This document shows, in pieces, positions 1 through 13,200 of a stretch of 64,000 nt of DNA. The notes beneath the pieces are model-generated. The model did no database searches and was not told the origin of the DNA. It worked only from the letters and a program-made list of their open reading frames with translations. How positions within the stretch are numbered: the stretch's first letter is position 1; each line of letters opens with the position of its first letter. Source of the DNA: Botrytis cinerea B05.10 (Eukaryota > Ascomycota > Leotiomycetes > Helotiales > Sclerotiniaceae). Position numbers and translations under genes: made by a program. The stretch is taken from NCBI RefSeq assembly GCF_000143535.2, contig NC_037316.1, forward strand, positions 1,054,001 through 1,118,000. The letters are read 5' to 3'.

Positions 1-3000
1 GTATACAACTAGATAATTAAAAGGTGTATACTCATGATCCGCCAGAAGCTGGCCGCCATACCAGAGAACAAAGGCCATACATAGTATCGCGATGCTATCG
101 CTCATTGCGAATATAAAGGTTGAGAATCTAGCTTTCCGGAAAGCTTTCTTGGTATAGTTTCGTAAGAGTTTTTCATACCGTCCACAAATCTCTGATTCGA
201 GAGTTAGAGCTGATACAGTCCGGAACGCACCAATAGATTCGGTAGCGAATTTTGAGCTCTCAGCAAATACTTCGTTGTTCATTTTCTCGAATTGAGTTTC
301 GTATCTGAGTCGAAAGAATCCCGCGGCCAGAATAATGGGCATCGTCGTCACCACAGTCAATAGAGTGAGTTTCCATCCAAAATAAAAGGACATCGCCACG
401 GATCCAAAGATATTAAACATGGAGATGAGTACAATTGCCATGTTGATCCCGAGCAACTGTTGAAGCTGAGTAGGATCACTTGCCATTCTAGCTGTCAAAC
501 TACCCACGGAATTCTCTTCTTCATCATAGTATGATACGGGCTTCGAGAGCACGTTTTGAAAGTATTCTTGGCGATATGTAGCTGTGATGTTCTGACACTA
601 TTGTTAGTCATCAAAGTAGCCGACAGTTGACAAAACTTACAAATGATACCGTGTTTGAAGACCACCCGAGAGCATAATAACTTAGACCCACACCGATGGC
701 CAACAACGTGAACATGAAGCACCAATAATTGGTCTGTACTTGGAGAACTTGTCCCCATAAATTAAACAGCGAAATGAGTTTAGCGAATAGAAATGCATGT
801 AATGGAAATGAAGCACCAGCGCCTAAGGAACTTAGAAACATTATTGTATACCATACCCATCGTGGTTTTTGTTCCCAAAGGAAAAGTATAAAGCTTCCCA
901 CGGGAGTTTTTGGTTTTGTGTCAGGGAACTGCATCTCCATGCTGGGTAGATTTTCTGCCATGTCAAGACTGACCCTTTCGAATATTGGCGAGTCTATTCC
1001 CCGTTTCTCTGGATCGCTTGGGATATCGATTTCTTTTCTAGCAAGATCACCATTTCCCAGGTGTTGAGCATTTGCAAGTGCCCAATATGGACCATTCAGA
1101 TCCAATAACAGCTGCTCATGAGTCCCCTGTTGTACTACCTGACCTTTCTTCATAACGACGATATTGTCTGCCTTAATGACGGTAGATAATCGATGCGCTA
1201 TCGTGATCGTGGTTCGGTTCTTGGAGACTTTATCTAATGCAGCCTGAACTATTCTTTCACTTCTGACATCGATAGCGCTTGTTGCTTCGTCAAGAATCAA
1301 AATCTTTGGCTGCTTAACAATGCTCCTTGCAATTGCCAGTCTCTGTCGTTGACCCCCACTGAGCTTTATCCCAGAGTCGCCTACCATTGTGTCATATCCC
1401 TATGAAAGTTAGAAACATTTTCAAGTCAACTGATCATGATTTCATGGCTAGCGTTACCTCTGGAAGTCGTTTGATAAATTCATCTGCGAATGCCTCCTTG
1501 CAAGCTCGTCTCACTAATCTCCTCTTCTTTTCGTAAGTTTCATGTTCCCATTTAGTACCTATTAAACCATATTCCACATTTCTGTAAATAGTAGTATTGA
1601 ATAAAAATGGTTCTTGCTGAACAAGTCCTATTTGTGACCTCCACCACTTCAAATCAATCTCATGTAATTTCCGACCACCGACACTGATAGTACCATTTCG
1701 GAAGAAAAGTGTCTTTTGATTTGTCAGTGATGATATTCAGCATTTTTCGTGTCCCCAAACTTACAATAGCATTATCCGTGAGGTTTCCATCAAGTTCATA
1801 CCACCTTTCAATCAACCCGACGATGGTACTCTTCCCTGAGCCAGATGCTCCGACAATAGCTGTCAATTTTCCGGCAGGAAATCGAACGCTTAGATTATCA
1901 AGCACCTTAACATCATGCCTCAGAGGATAGGCAAAGTTGACATTCTCAAGAACGATATCTTCCCTGGAAGAAACTTTTGGAGCCTTGACACCATTCGTTT
2001 TTGGCTGTGGAGCATCAATGATACTGAAAAGAATACCGGCAGCGCCGGCAGCTTGTGCGGCGGCAGTAATGGGGGCTGCTATACCCCCAATAGACATTAC
2101 AATAGTCATTATAGACGATAAAACGCTGGTATTATTGATTAATATTATATATCAAGTGAAGTAGGGACTTTAATGAGAACGAACATAATTATAGTTGAGA
2201 CGCTAGCAATTTCGGATTCTAGGTAAAGTTTGATAGCGAACCAAAAGGACATCGCAAAAGTACTGTTACATCTGTAAGTATAAATTCATATGAGCGTGTC
2301 AAGAAGACTTACGCATGAATTGCAAAAAATACTAATTTCCAGTCAGTCAGGGTAAGAAAGCAGGTTTATGAAGACATACTAGGAGCTTGTTGAATCGCTA
2401 CCAAGGGAGACATAAGTAAACCTCGCCGCCGTGATTCTTTTACCCACGCAGCATATCTTTTTGCCATTTTCCCTTCTGCTTCACAAGCGACGACCATCCT
2501 GATCGAACTGAAAACTTCACTCGCAATAGAAGAAGACACTTGATCAGCCTCCTCGACTTGCTTCAACATCTTTACTAATCGCGGAATGGTGTATGAATAA
2601 AATGCAATAATAAAAATCAATCCGGTGCTAGTCACAAGTGTGAGCAACCAATTGTAGTAAAATGCGACTATCAAAGCCGATAAAATTAAGGAAACGCTTT
2701 GAAGAAACATGGAGAGCTTTTCAGAGATACCAAGTTGGAGTATATTAGCAGTGATGGTTATTATGGACGCTGTTTGCCCTGATGGCAATGTATCAAGCAC
2801 CGAAATGGGTTGACGAAAGAGGGCATTGAGATACGCTATTCGCATTGATGCGGATATTCGAATGCTCACCATCCTGAATCCCAGCTACAAAAATGTTAGA
2901 AATCTTTCGATGGTCTACACTTAATGCACTCACAACAGCGACGTAGTCGAGGAGAAGCCTTCCTAGAAACAAATAGAGCATATAAATCCTGGACCATGAG

Positions 3001-3747
3001 ATTAGTATCTATCATCAATCCCATTCACACTTGCTGCTACTCACACATTTTGATTGATAGCTTCAGTGAATACCTCTTTTGTTTCATTTGAGTTGGGATT
3101 ATAAAACCCACTGAAATCGCCAACCAGTGCACCTAGAAATACAATCAGCATTCCAAATAGTCACCAAACAAATGGAAATTTATAGTCTTACCAAACACGA
3201 CGTTCATGAGAGGTAGTGTGATACCGGTGAACACCGATGCACCTCCTGCTGCAAGGAGGAGTAATTTGTCATTACTATTAGTATAAGAGAATATTCGCTG
3301 TTGGAGATTTTAGTCATGTGGGAAATTCCAGTTGAGGTGAACACCCACCCTAAAATGAGACAACGCAAGCTTGTACTCTGCGCTGATATAAGGTACCTTA
3401 GTCTTTGGTTGAGGGTCAATGACTTCGACGTTCCCATTGTCTATTTGGATATCTTCATCTCCTGGTAGTAAAGGTTCCTTTGCTGAAGCTGGCCATTGCT
3501 TTGGTGAGGTAGGTGAGTTAAAGTCGCCGGAATGTGGGGAGAGAATCTCTTCCATCAGAGCATCTGTTTGCAATGGAGCTCCATGGAATTTGTGAGCCCG
3601 TTTTACCATCCCAATTTTCGACATTGAAGGATTTACTTTCTCGCCATCTTCATAGCCTACCTCTATATCTGACAACAAAGGCACATCTGATTGAGAGAAC
3701 TTTGGTGGAGGCGATAATGATGACCTGCTATCAGTGTTCCCCGCCAT
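1..3747 (-). CDS. ABC transporter, full-size ABCB/MDR type (C-terminus off the window)
   Basis: This is an ATP-driven exporter of the ABCB (P-glycoprotein/MDR) class, probably in the plasma membrane. My exon model is 3349-3747, 3192-3297, 3045-3132, 2934-2988, 2380-2884, 2313-2331, 2185-2271, 1765-2125, 1458-1712, 641-1399 and 1-591, giving 1075 residues with the frame open at the edge. The order is a hydrophilic N-terminus of about 130 residues, a first membrane domain, then NBD1 with Walker [10 protein letters not shown], a Q-loop ([11 protein letters not shown]), signature LSGGQRQR, Walker B ILILDEAT and H-loop IAHRL. The second membrane domain follows; NBD2 lies beyond base 1. Exon 6 is only 19 nt. 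The donor after 2185 is the weak GTTCGT, but it restores a smooth membrane helix. Its neighbours are a hydrolase and a PKS, so export of the polyketide is a plausible role; this is inferred from position only. Confidence 0.93.
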
Positions 3748-4761
3748 TTTTGCTTTCTGTGATGTGAAGTTCCCATAGAGATTCTCATGATAGTATCACC
3801 TCTCATAGTGGCAAATCAAAATCACTCAATGTCGACATAAAGTTTCTTGTTTCGGAATTGCCCCTCTCTTTCATTGTGAACCTGACTAGGTCTCAGGAGA
3901 AGAAATTAAAGATTTTTGGTGGAGCCAGAAACAGACCTCACATCCGTGCATATGGAGAACCCTTGGTCTGACCGCGGGCTCTGAACGTTATAGCACACGG
4001 CTTAATTGGTTATGATTGAAACATGATAGATGACAGGAAACCTCACCAGAATTTGTTTTGATGAGAAATGAACGCAATTGACTGAGTTAAATGTCTGCCA
4101 ACCTGGTGATAATCCCCTTGAATGACCGTTTCAGAGATTGACCTTTGTGGGTGAGATTTTAGATCTCTCTTGCTCTATAAGATCGCCTATTACTTACTTG
4201 AGTAGAGTCAAACAAGCTCGAGAGTAGTTGTTTCTTTCTTTGACTTGGCGTGACAGAATGCATAAGTGGAATTGTTGCATATCACCCTCGGCTAAGGTCG
4301 CCTTCGAAATGTGGAGATCATGAAACTTGAGATCACCTAGCACGAAACAACTTCTTGGCTATTGTGAAGAATGGAAAGTACATGAAGTTACTGCCAGTGG
4401 GTTCAAAGAGCCAGTTATGTAGATGATTTATGTAGGTTCAGCGAGAATGATAATTGTTCTGTCGAACGGTGGGCGAAACACCAGCGCAATGGCATCACAA
4501 ACAAACATTCTGCCAATTGATGAAATAAAATTTATATACTATAAATATAATAGTCGTAATAACGTCTTAGATCCTGCCAAGTCGCCTCTAAATTTGGTAT
4601 CGTGTAATAATTAAAATTTTGAAATGAAGAAAAAAGTGTCTGGTCTATGGTCTGGCAATCCCAACCTCCATAGCATGCGTGAGGCCTGCTCACTACAAGG
4701 GTGCAATGCCTTTTATCGGGTATTTGACATAAACATTTCAATGCATTGTCTCTCTGATACC
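3748..4761. other. Intergenic, between transporter start and hydrolase stop
   Basis: This stretch holds the presumed transporter promoter and the 3' region of the hydrolase. Only short overlapping ORFs occur, and none has a recognisable motif or a convincing start. I see no repeat or RNA gene. Confidence 0.6.
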
Positions 4762-5720
4762 TCATAGAAGACCGATATTTGAGCCCATCGTGCGTATTAT
4801 GTTGCCAAGCTCTCGGACTGTCTCCGGGTCTCTGGGCAATGTATGGCCTTTTCCATGATCGAAGAGATATGCATTGTCCATATCACACACATTGTAGAGT
4901 GAGATACATCCTGCAAGATATGGGTCTAAAGATCCAACTAATTCGAGAGTCAGATAATGTTTATGGCGCTGTTCAAGAATTTATGAGACTTACTGATGTG
5001 AACGGTTGGGATGGTGATTGTCAGATCGGTTTCATCCGCAAGAACAATTCCATCAAATTCTGGCGTCATTGGAGGCCATCCAGCAAAAAATATAGCACAT
5101 TTGAACATTGGTGTTCTTCCCTCGACTTCGAATCTTTTTTGTTCATGCAACAGTAGCGTCCCTGCAACAGTGGCTCCCTCTGAGTATCCAATGATTCCAT
5201 CGAAAGGTCCTTCTTCTTGCATAATATCGTATAAGTACTCCATCGCATCTTGTGCACTCTCATCACCATAAGTGCCGTCGGCATTTGGGACAGGAACGGC
5301 GGAACCAATTCCACCTCTCATCAGTTCTCGCATTTGATCTTCTGCGGTTGCGCCCTTAGGAAAGTTTCGAATACGGTCAAGAAGATCACTTCCCCCTTCT
5401 TCTGTATTACCAGGCTTTATGAATCGATAATGTGGCCCCGGGCCAAAATAATCTTCATATCCCTCGGGGGGGAAGGCGTCGACTGGACCATGAGCGAAGA
5501 ATAATTCAGCAGTCTCATCAGACGCTAATTCCTTAATAAGAGGAGCTATTTTAACAGTAAGTATGATCCACATGTTAATAAGAACTGCCGAGAATACACA
5601 CCAAGCTGCACTCTAAATTTCTGCGTAAAGTCAGCTTCAGCACCAAAGTTGCAAGCGAAGTTGAGTGATTGTACTTACATCTGAGCTTCCGTATGCTCCG
5701 CAAAGACATAAAAACTTCAT
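4762..5720 (-). CDS. FSH1/LovG-like serine hydrolase (candidate trans-acting thioesterase)
   Basis: Exons 5679-5720, 5602-5620, 4994-5545 and 4762-4937 give a 262-residue alpha/beta hydrolase of the fungal FSH1 superfamily. That is close to the size I recall for LovG, the hydrolase that releases the product of the lovastatin PKS LovB. The start MKFLCLCGAYGSSD is typical of the family. The catalytic triad is visible: Ser in GYSEG (about residue 140), Asp in GSLDPY, and His in DHGKGHTLPRD near the C-terminus. The ATG at 5720 is preferred because the upstream in-frame extension is not family-like. Exon 2 is a 19-nt microexon. The gene is divergent from the PKS across about 1.5 kb, and that PKS has no release domain, so a thioesterase role is an attractive inference. 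Without that context it would be called only a putative serine hydrolase. Confidence 0.9.
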
Positions 5721-7205
5721 GGTTGAGACTGTGTGAGAATGATTTTGGATAGCGATATTCTGAACTCGGTATTAAGAAGTTCAATGGTATATCAGCCGTA
5801 GAAATGACGAGTAAATTATGGCAAGTATAAAGTTTGATAGAGGCTTTTATCCGGGGTTTATGAAGTTCCTCAAGCTTTTAAGAGTGGAAGATCTGGTCAA
5901 GGATCTGTATTGCTTTACAGCCAGGGAACCCATCCAACTTCTGGAGATCTCCATATTGAAACATCGATAATACAAACATCCCTTCAAGTCACTGTCAGCT
6001 TGTAACAAGTTTAAGATGGTGTGCACAGACGAATGGAATTGGGGATGTAATCTCGACCGAGTCGGATATTGTGGCTATCGTGCCTCTTCCTCGAGTGATT
6101 GGATAGGAGGCTCTTCACTAATGAATCTCAGATCGTTTCTATTCAACAAGAGGTCATTGGGTAAGGATGATGAGTACAAATCCGTAGATCATATGGGGGA
6201 TTTGAGGATGGAGGTGAGGGAATTACCGGTCGATCAGGAGCGCTAGTCGAAGAAGGCGTGAGGGTGTGTGTGATTGTGGCTGGAGAAATGATACGCCACA
6301 CCATCAACCACAGACACGGTAAAAGCAAGTGTACTTTTTGTGGCCGAGTCTGATCTCAACTTCTTTTGAATGTTTCGAAATGAGGTTCAAAGCACAACAC
6401 AAACGTCCAGTCAGAAGCGTAAAATCCTTGGATTTGACTTGCCGGGTATGCACTAATCGCCGGTTTCACCGACCTTATTCTTAAAGGTAGCCTGAATCAG
6501 AAAGGAAAGCATGTGCTTCAGCTTTGTTTTTGTCTGCATTCCTGTTTCGTGCTTCTTTCCCCGTGTTCACGGTTGGTGGTGCAGCTAAGCTTTGGGCCCA
6601 GCTGTTGGTCGATGCTTCAATTATCAGTGTCCATGGATCATGCTCACCGTATCTCTTGGAACGGCGTGCTGGGAATATGTTCTACGATCGATTCTTGGTT
6701 CTAGAATGACCGACGCCAGAGTCCATTGCTGGGTGCAGAACGATGCAATATGGGGGTGATGTGGTGTGTTGCAATATCCAGCATGCATTGGCAGGTTTAT
6801 ACACCTAGAGCCTGACGGGTTTATCGTTTCCGCCCTCTTGGAATTTCACGTATGATCAAAATAAATTGTCAGTTAGATGGGATGAAAGCCAAGATTGGAT
6901 TGACACGGTTTGTGCAATACCATCCGCTTTGAATATGGGATGGCAGCCGTGCGAGACTTTACCCGTTTGCATACCCGACACTTGACTGGGAACTCAAAGC
7001 TCATATTTCCCATCATTCTAGCTATCATTTGAAACACGGCCATGTCTAGGTGAAGTTTAGCGTGAACTGGCGCCCAAAAAGAAATTGACAAATCACTTCA
7101 GCGCATGATATAGCCAAAACGATTTACATGTTCTTGTGATTCTTGTGATTTTTATTCTACAATGTCATTTTAATACCAGACGGCTTTAATCACAGAAAGA
7201 GAGAT
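5721..7205. promoter_or_regulatory. Divergent intergenic region between hydrolase and PKS
   Basis: About 1.5 kb separates two divergently transcribed genes and must contain both promoters, so co-regulation is possible. Short ORFs (for example 6016-6246 on plus) lack family features and convincing coding character. No transcription factor gene lies here. I could not identify a specific operator with confidence. Confidence 0.5.
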
Positions 7206-10200
7206 ATGGCGCCTTCAGCGACCACCTGGAATTCGCCCCAGGAGGGTACGAATGGTGCAGTTGAGGAAACGGTATTAGAGCAGACTTTCGAAGCTGCTCC
7301 AGCAGAAAGTAATGATGCGCCTGAAGTCAAGGCCTTCAAAGACATTTATTCTCAAGCTTTCAAAGATGGATATATCTCGGGGTATAGCCAACCCCAACTT
7401 GCAAAGCAGATACCCATAGCGATTGTTGGAATTTCATGTCGGCTGCCGGGAAATGTCAGCACTCCAGATGAATTTTGGGAGCTCTGTTCGAGAGCTCGAA
7501 GCGGTTGGTCAGAAATACCAAAGGAGAGATTTGATACCGCAAGCTTCTATCATCCAAATCCAGGAAAGGCGGGCTGTTTTAATGCAGCTGGTGGGAATTT
7601 TCTCAAAGAGGATGTAGGGCTCTTTGATGCGCCATTCTTCAGTCTTACTGCCCAGGAAGCAACTTCGATGGATCCTCAGCAGCGAATTCTACTGGAATGT
7701 ACTTTTGAGGCTTTGGAGAGTGCAGGAATCCCGAAACACGAAATTGTTGGTAAGGATGTGGGCGTGTTTGTTGGTGGCTCATTTTCAGAGTACGAATCCG
7801 CATCATTTGTGGACACCGATAGTGTTCCTATGTACCAAGCTACAGGTAAATAATTCTTTTTGGTCACATATTGTGCTTTGCTGAACAATCGATCTAGGAT
7901 GCGCCTTCGCTATGCAGTCAAATCGTATTTCTCATTTCTTTGATTTACGAGGGCCTAGTTTTACCATGGACACTGCATGCTCTTCGAGTTTGGTTGCCTT
8001 ACATCAGGCTTGTCAGAGTATTCGGAATGGGGAATGTAAATCAGCTATCACCGGTGGATGTCACCTCAACATGCTGCCAGAAAATTGGATTTCAATGTCA
8101 AATTCTCGGTGAGCCTGCCATAAATCCAGACCATTTTGTGAAATCCCATCTAATAAATACAGGTTGTTTTCAGATGAAGGGCGATCTTTCTCTTTCGACA
8201 GCCGAGGCACTGGTTACGGGCGCGGTGAGGGCTGTGGTCTGATTGTTTTAAAACCTTTAGAGCAAGCTCTTAAGGATAATGATAACATCAGAGCCGTAAT
8301 AAGAGGAAGCGGTATCAACCAAGATGGTAAAACTCCTGGAATAACCATGCCTAATGGTTCTGCACAAGGTAATTCCAGAATGAAATCCAACCGAAATTGC
8401 CATCTGAGATGTTAACCGGATTAGAATCGCTCATGAAATGGGTCTACGAAAGTGCTGGTATCGATCCAAAAGACACAGGTTACGTGGAAGCTCATGGAAC
8501 CGGTACCAAGGTTGGAGATCCTATAGAAGCTACCGCTCTGTATAATGTGTTTGGAGAAGGCAGAAATGCCAGAAACCCACTCTTCATTGGATCCGTAAAA
8601 TCAAACATTGGACATCTTGAAGCTGCTTCTGGTGAGTATCACTTGTTTATCCTAGACTGCTCAAAAAGCTAAGAACTATATCTTAGGTATTATATCAGTA
8701 ATTAAGACAGCTATGATGCTTGAAAGAGGCTTTATCTTGCCTAATCACGATTTCAAGACGCCTAATGAAAATATACCCTTTTCAAAATGGCATTTGAAGG
8801 TTGGTCATAGATTACCTATCGTAGACTGAATCAATGCTGATCTTTCACAGGTTCCGATCAGTCAACGCCCATGGCCAAGAGCCAAAAAGTTTGCTAGTGT
8901 AAATAACTTTGGCTTTGGAGGTACAAATGCACATGTGGTTTTAGAACGTGCCCCTTTCATAACTAAGCTCGAACCTGAATCCAGCGAGAAAGCACTACAA
9001 GACAGAAGAATGATCGCCTTATCCGCAAACGATAAAGGAGCACTAGAGGCGCTCATGAAGAACATCGGGATATATCTAGAAAGAAGACCAGAATTCTTTC
9101 AAAATGGTCTGATGAGTAACGTTGCTTACACACTTGGTCAAAGAAGATCTCTGTAAGTACTCATTACACTCATCCACTACCTGTCCAAGATATTTTATTT
9201 GAGCTAGATCACTTCTGGTTTGAGAAGACTGACAGCGCCTGTGCTAACTTGATGATGGTTAGACTGCAATGGAGAGTCGCCATCCCGGCCACATCATCCT
9301 TCGAACTCATACAAGCACTCAACTCTGGGAAAGTTACTCCAATGAGAGAGATTGAGCCACTGCGTATAGGTTTTGTATTTACCGGACAAGGTGCTCAATG
9401 GAATGCAATGGGCCGGGAGCTTTATGAACATTATCCGGTTTTCGCTGCATCCCTAGATGCTTGTGACAAATGTCTTGTTTCTTTCGGGGCTCCTTTCTCC
9501 CTCATCACCGAACTAAATAAAGATGCCACATCATCGCTTGTCAACGAAGCTCATATAAGTCAACCTGCATGCACAGCTATCCAGCTGGCCTTGACTGATT
9601 TATTAAGAAGTTGGAACGTAATTCCAGCAGCCGTCGCTGGTCACTCCAGTGGTGAGATTGGAGCGGCATATGCAGCTGGAATTTTACCCCTTGATTCCTG
9701 CATGGCTATTGCATACTACAGAGGTCTAGCGACTGTTGGTCTAAGAAAAAAGTTTCCAGATCTTCGAGGATCAATGATGGCTGTAGGCTGTACCAAAGAA
9801 GAAATAGAGCCACTCATCGATCAACTTAGCGCAAAGACAGCTCGTATAGCTTGCTTTAACAGTCCGTCTAGTTTGACTATCTCAGGAGACGAGCCGGCAA
9901 TTGATGAACTTCAAGCATTAATGGAACAGAAACAACTGTTTAATAGAAAACTACAAGTTGATGTAGCTTATCATTCTCATCACATGAGCTTGGTCTCAAA
10001 AGACTACCGAAGCTGCCTTCAGTCTCTTGCTCCACCCAAAACTTCAAAGGTCAAGTTCCATTCTTCATTACTTGGCCATCTTGTTGAGGGGTCGAGACTT
10101 GAGGCCCAGTATTGGGTAGATAATCTGACACAAGCGGTTCGATTCTCTGAAGCTTTGACGGATATGTGTGCACCAGGCGATGGACACAAAACTGGTGTGA

Positions 10201-13200
10201 ATATGCTTATTGAACTTGGGCCTCATTCAGCCCTCGCTGGCCCAATCAAGCAGATCCTAAAGGCTTGTGGGAAAGATGCAATGAAAATCCCTTATGCATC
10301 TGCGCTTGTGAGAAAGAAGGATGCTGTAGAAACAGCAATTGATTTGGCTTCAACCTTATTCACGAAAGGCGCATTTCTTGACCTTGGCGCTATTAATATT
10401 ACTCCCCCTCTTAATCCTCCTTCATTGCTGATCGATATGCCTCGATATCCCTGGAACCACACAACAAAGTACTGGCATGAACCACGCCTAATTCAGAAGC
10501 ACAAAAATCGCACCGCCCAACGACATGATCTTCTAGGTACCCTGGCCAATTACTCGAATGATCTGGAGCCAACTTGGAGAAACATCCTTCGAATCGATGA
10601 TGTTCCATGGCTACGACATCATAAAATTCAATCCCTAACACTCTTCCCCATGTCTGCTTTCATTGAGATAGCAATCGAAGCAGCATCACAGAAAGCAGCT
10701 TCCAATAGTATTCAGTACGACAAATTCGAACTTCGCGATGTGTTTGTCACCAAGCCCCTTATGCTTACCGAAGAGCCTGTCGAGATTACTCTTCAGCTAC
10801 GTTCCCGCACACCAGACAATTCTGCTTCTGATATTTGGGACGAATTCAAAGTTCATTCGTGGGCTGCGAATAAAGGATGGACTTTGCATTGCCAAGGGAT
10901 AATAGCCACTAAAACAGGCAATCACGATCTTGGACTTAAGATGAAATCAAACATCGAAAAGATTACTGAAGCAGCAAAACATGTCATCAACAAAACCGAA
11001 ATATACGATTCGCTTTCAAACATAGGTGTTTCATATGGATCTAGTTTCCAAGGTATGAATGATTGCTTCGCTTGTGAAAATGCTTCAATGGCAAGCGTCG
11101 TGGTTCCGGACACCAAGCAAGAAATGCCAAAGGAGCATCAAGAAGACATGATAATTCATCCAGCGTTACTCGAACAAGTCATTGAGATGTATTGGCCAAT
11201 CATCGACTCCGGAAAGACTTTATTGGATACTGTCTATTTGCCATCATCTATTGGACAAATAACAATTTCTCGAGGAATATCGAAACTCATGAGAAGTCCG
11301 GGCGCATCTCTTCGGGCCTTCTGCGAGGGTAAATTTCCATCTGGTTACCCCAAGCCTACCAGCGTCTCAATGTTTGCTGTGGAAAATGACCTATCAAAAG
11401 ATCCACTGATTACAATACGCGACTTGACAGTTTCACCAATCATAGAAACAAATTTAAATTCGGAGAATGAGGTACACAGGGAACTTTGTTACAAACTGGA
11501 TTGGGAGCCTATGTTTCAGTCTTCAGTCTCTGCGGAACAGAATGGTGTCTCAGATGGGGTACCAGAGACATCCAATGGGTCGGTGAATGGCATAACGAAT
11601 GAGGTAAAAAATCAAGATTACTCATCCGAAGGAATCGTCATTATCCATGAGAGCTCGGACGAACAAATAGCTCTTTCAACCAGATTGGCCACGTCTCTAG
11701 AGCATTTGACAGGGAAAAGACCTGAGATGGGTAATCTAGCTCAGGTTGAAACAACCGAAAAGCTTTGTCTTATCATTTCCGAGCTTGATAAACCATTGTT
11801 ATCAACACTCACATGTTCCCAATTTTTTGAATTGCAAAAAGCATTGATTGGATCTCGTGGAGTACTGTGGGTGGTCAAAGGTGCATATGGTGATTCATCT
11901 AATCCCACGACCAACATGGTCACTGGTCTAAGCAGAAGTATTCGCTCCGAGACAATGCTCAAATTCTCAACCTTGGACTTGGATCCAGAGAGTGTTCTTT
12001 CTGATGAGAACACTACCAACGCTATTCTGAAAGTTTTCAAAAGTGTTTTTGATCCGGAAGCCGACGCAAACTGCGAATTGGAATTCATGGAGAGAAAGGG
12101 GGTATTCCTTACACCACGAATTGTCAATGACTCGGAAATGAACGAATATGTTCACAAACAAACAAAGGATTCTGCTCTGGAGTTGACACGATTTGGACAG
12201 GAATACCGACCATTGAAGATGGCCATCTCAGTACCAGGTGTTTTTGAGACTCTTCATTTCATCGATGCACCATCAGAGGAATCAATAGAAGACAACAGTA
12301 TTGAGATTGAGGTTAAAGCAATCGGCATGAACTCAGTAGATCTCGCTGCTGTTTCAGAGCATACAGATTATGACGGTTTTGGCTGCGAATGTAGTGGTAT
12401 TGTCACGAAGACAGGCAGTCGTGTTACCAACTTTGCCAAGGGCGATCGCATTGCAGGAATTGCAGTATCTCAAGGTGTTTACTCTAGCCGGGTTCTTTTG
12501 GATTCTTCTGCTGCGTTTAAGATCAACCATGATACATCGTTCGAAGTTGGTGCTTCGATTCCTGTGTCATTTTGTACTGCATACTATGGTTTGAATGACA
12601 TCGGACGATTACTTCCAGATGATACTGTCTTGGTTCATGGAGGATCCAGTGCATTTGGACAAGCAGCTATCAGTCTTACCAAGATTATGGGTGCAAATGT
12701 TCTCGTAACCGTTGGTAGCATTGAGAAGAAGAATCTACTCAAAGAAACACATGGCCTCTCTGAAAAGGAGATAATCGTAAGCCAAAATACTTCGTTCGGA
12801 CCAAAAGATCTCCAACAAACACACAGAGACAACTTTGACATTGTATTAAATTGTATCCCAACAGATGCAGATACTCTACAAGAGATTTCTTCTTGCTTGA
12901 GTAACTTTGGGCGCTTCGTCAATCTTGCAAAACAAGAGAATCATCCAAAACTTGGAAGCGGAACAAATAGAAGTTATTCTTCCGTTGATTTGATATCTCT
13001 GGGAATCCAAAGACCTAGAATTTTGAGCGCTGTCCTTTCGCAGATCTCTAGCTTCTTGATTCAAGGTGCCATCAAGCCTATCAGCACTACAGTCTTCTCA
13101 ATTTCGGATATTGAGACAGCTTTTAAGACATTGCAATCAGCAAAATTTGATGGGAAATTAATCATTGCACCTAACCCGGATGATTTGGTCAAGGTTAGTT

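Noticed and set aside
2126..2184. Apparent frameshift in the ABC transporter between two exons
   Set aside because: Using the donor GTTCGT instead of GTTCTC removes the shift and gives a smooth hydrophobic helix (STIIIVLSSIM), so the gene is most likely intact.
6016..6328. Short ORFs between hydrolase and PKS
   Set aside because: No motif, no splice-joined extension and overlap on both strands; treated as promoter DNA.
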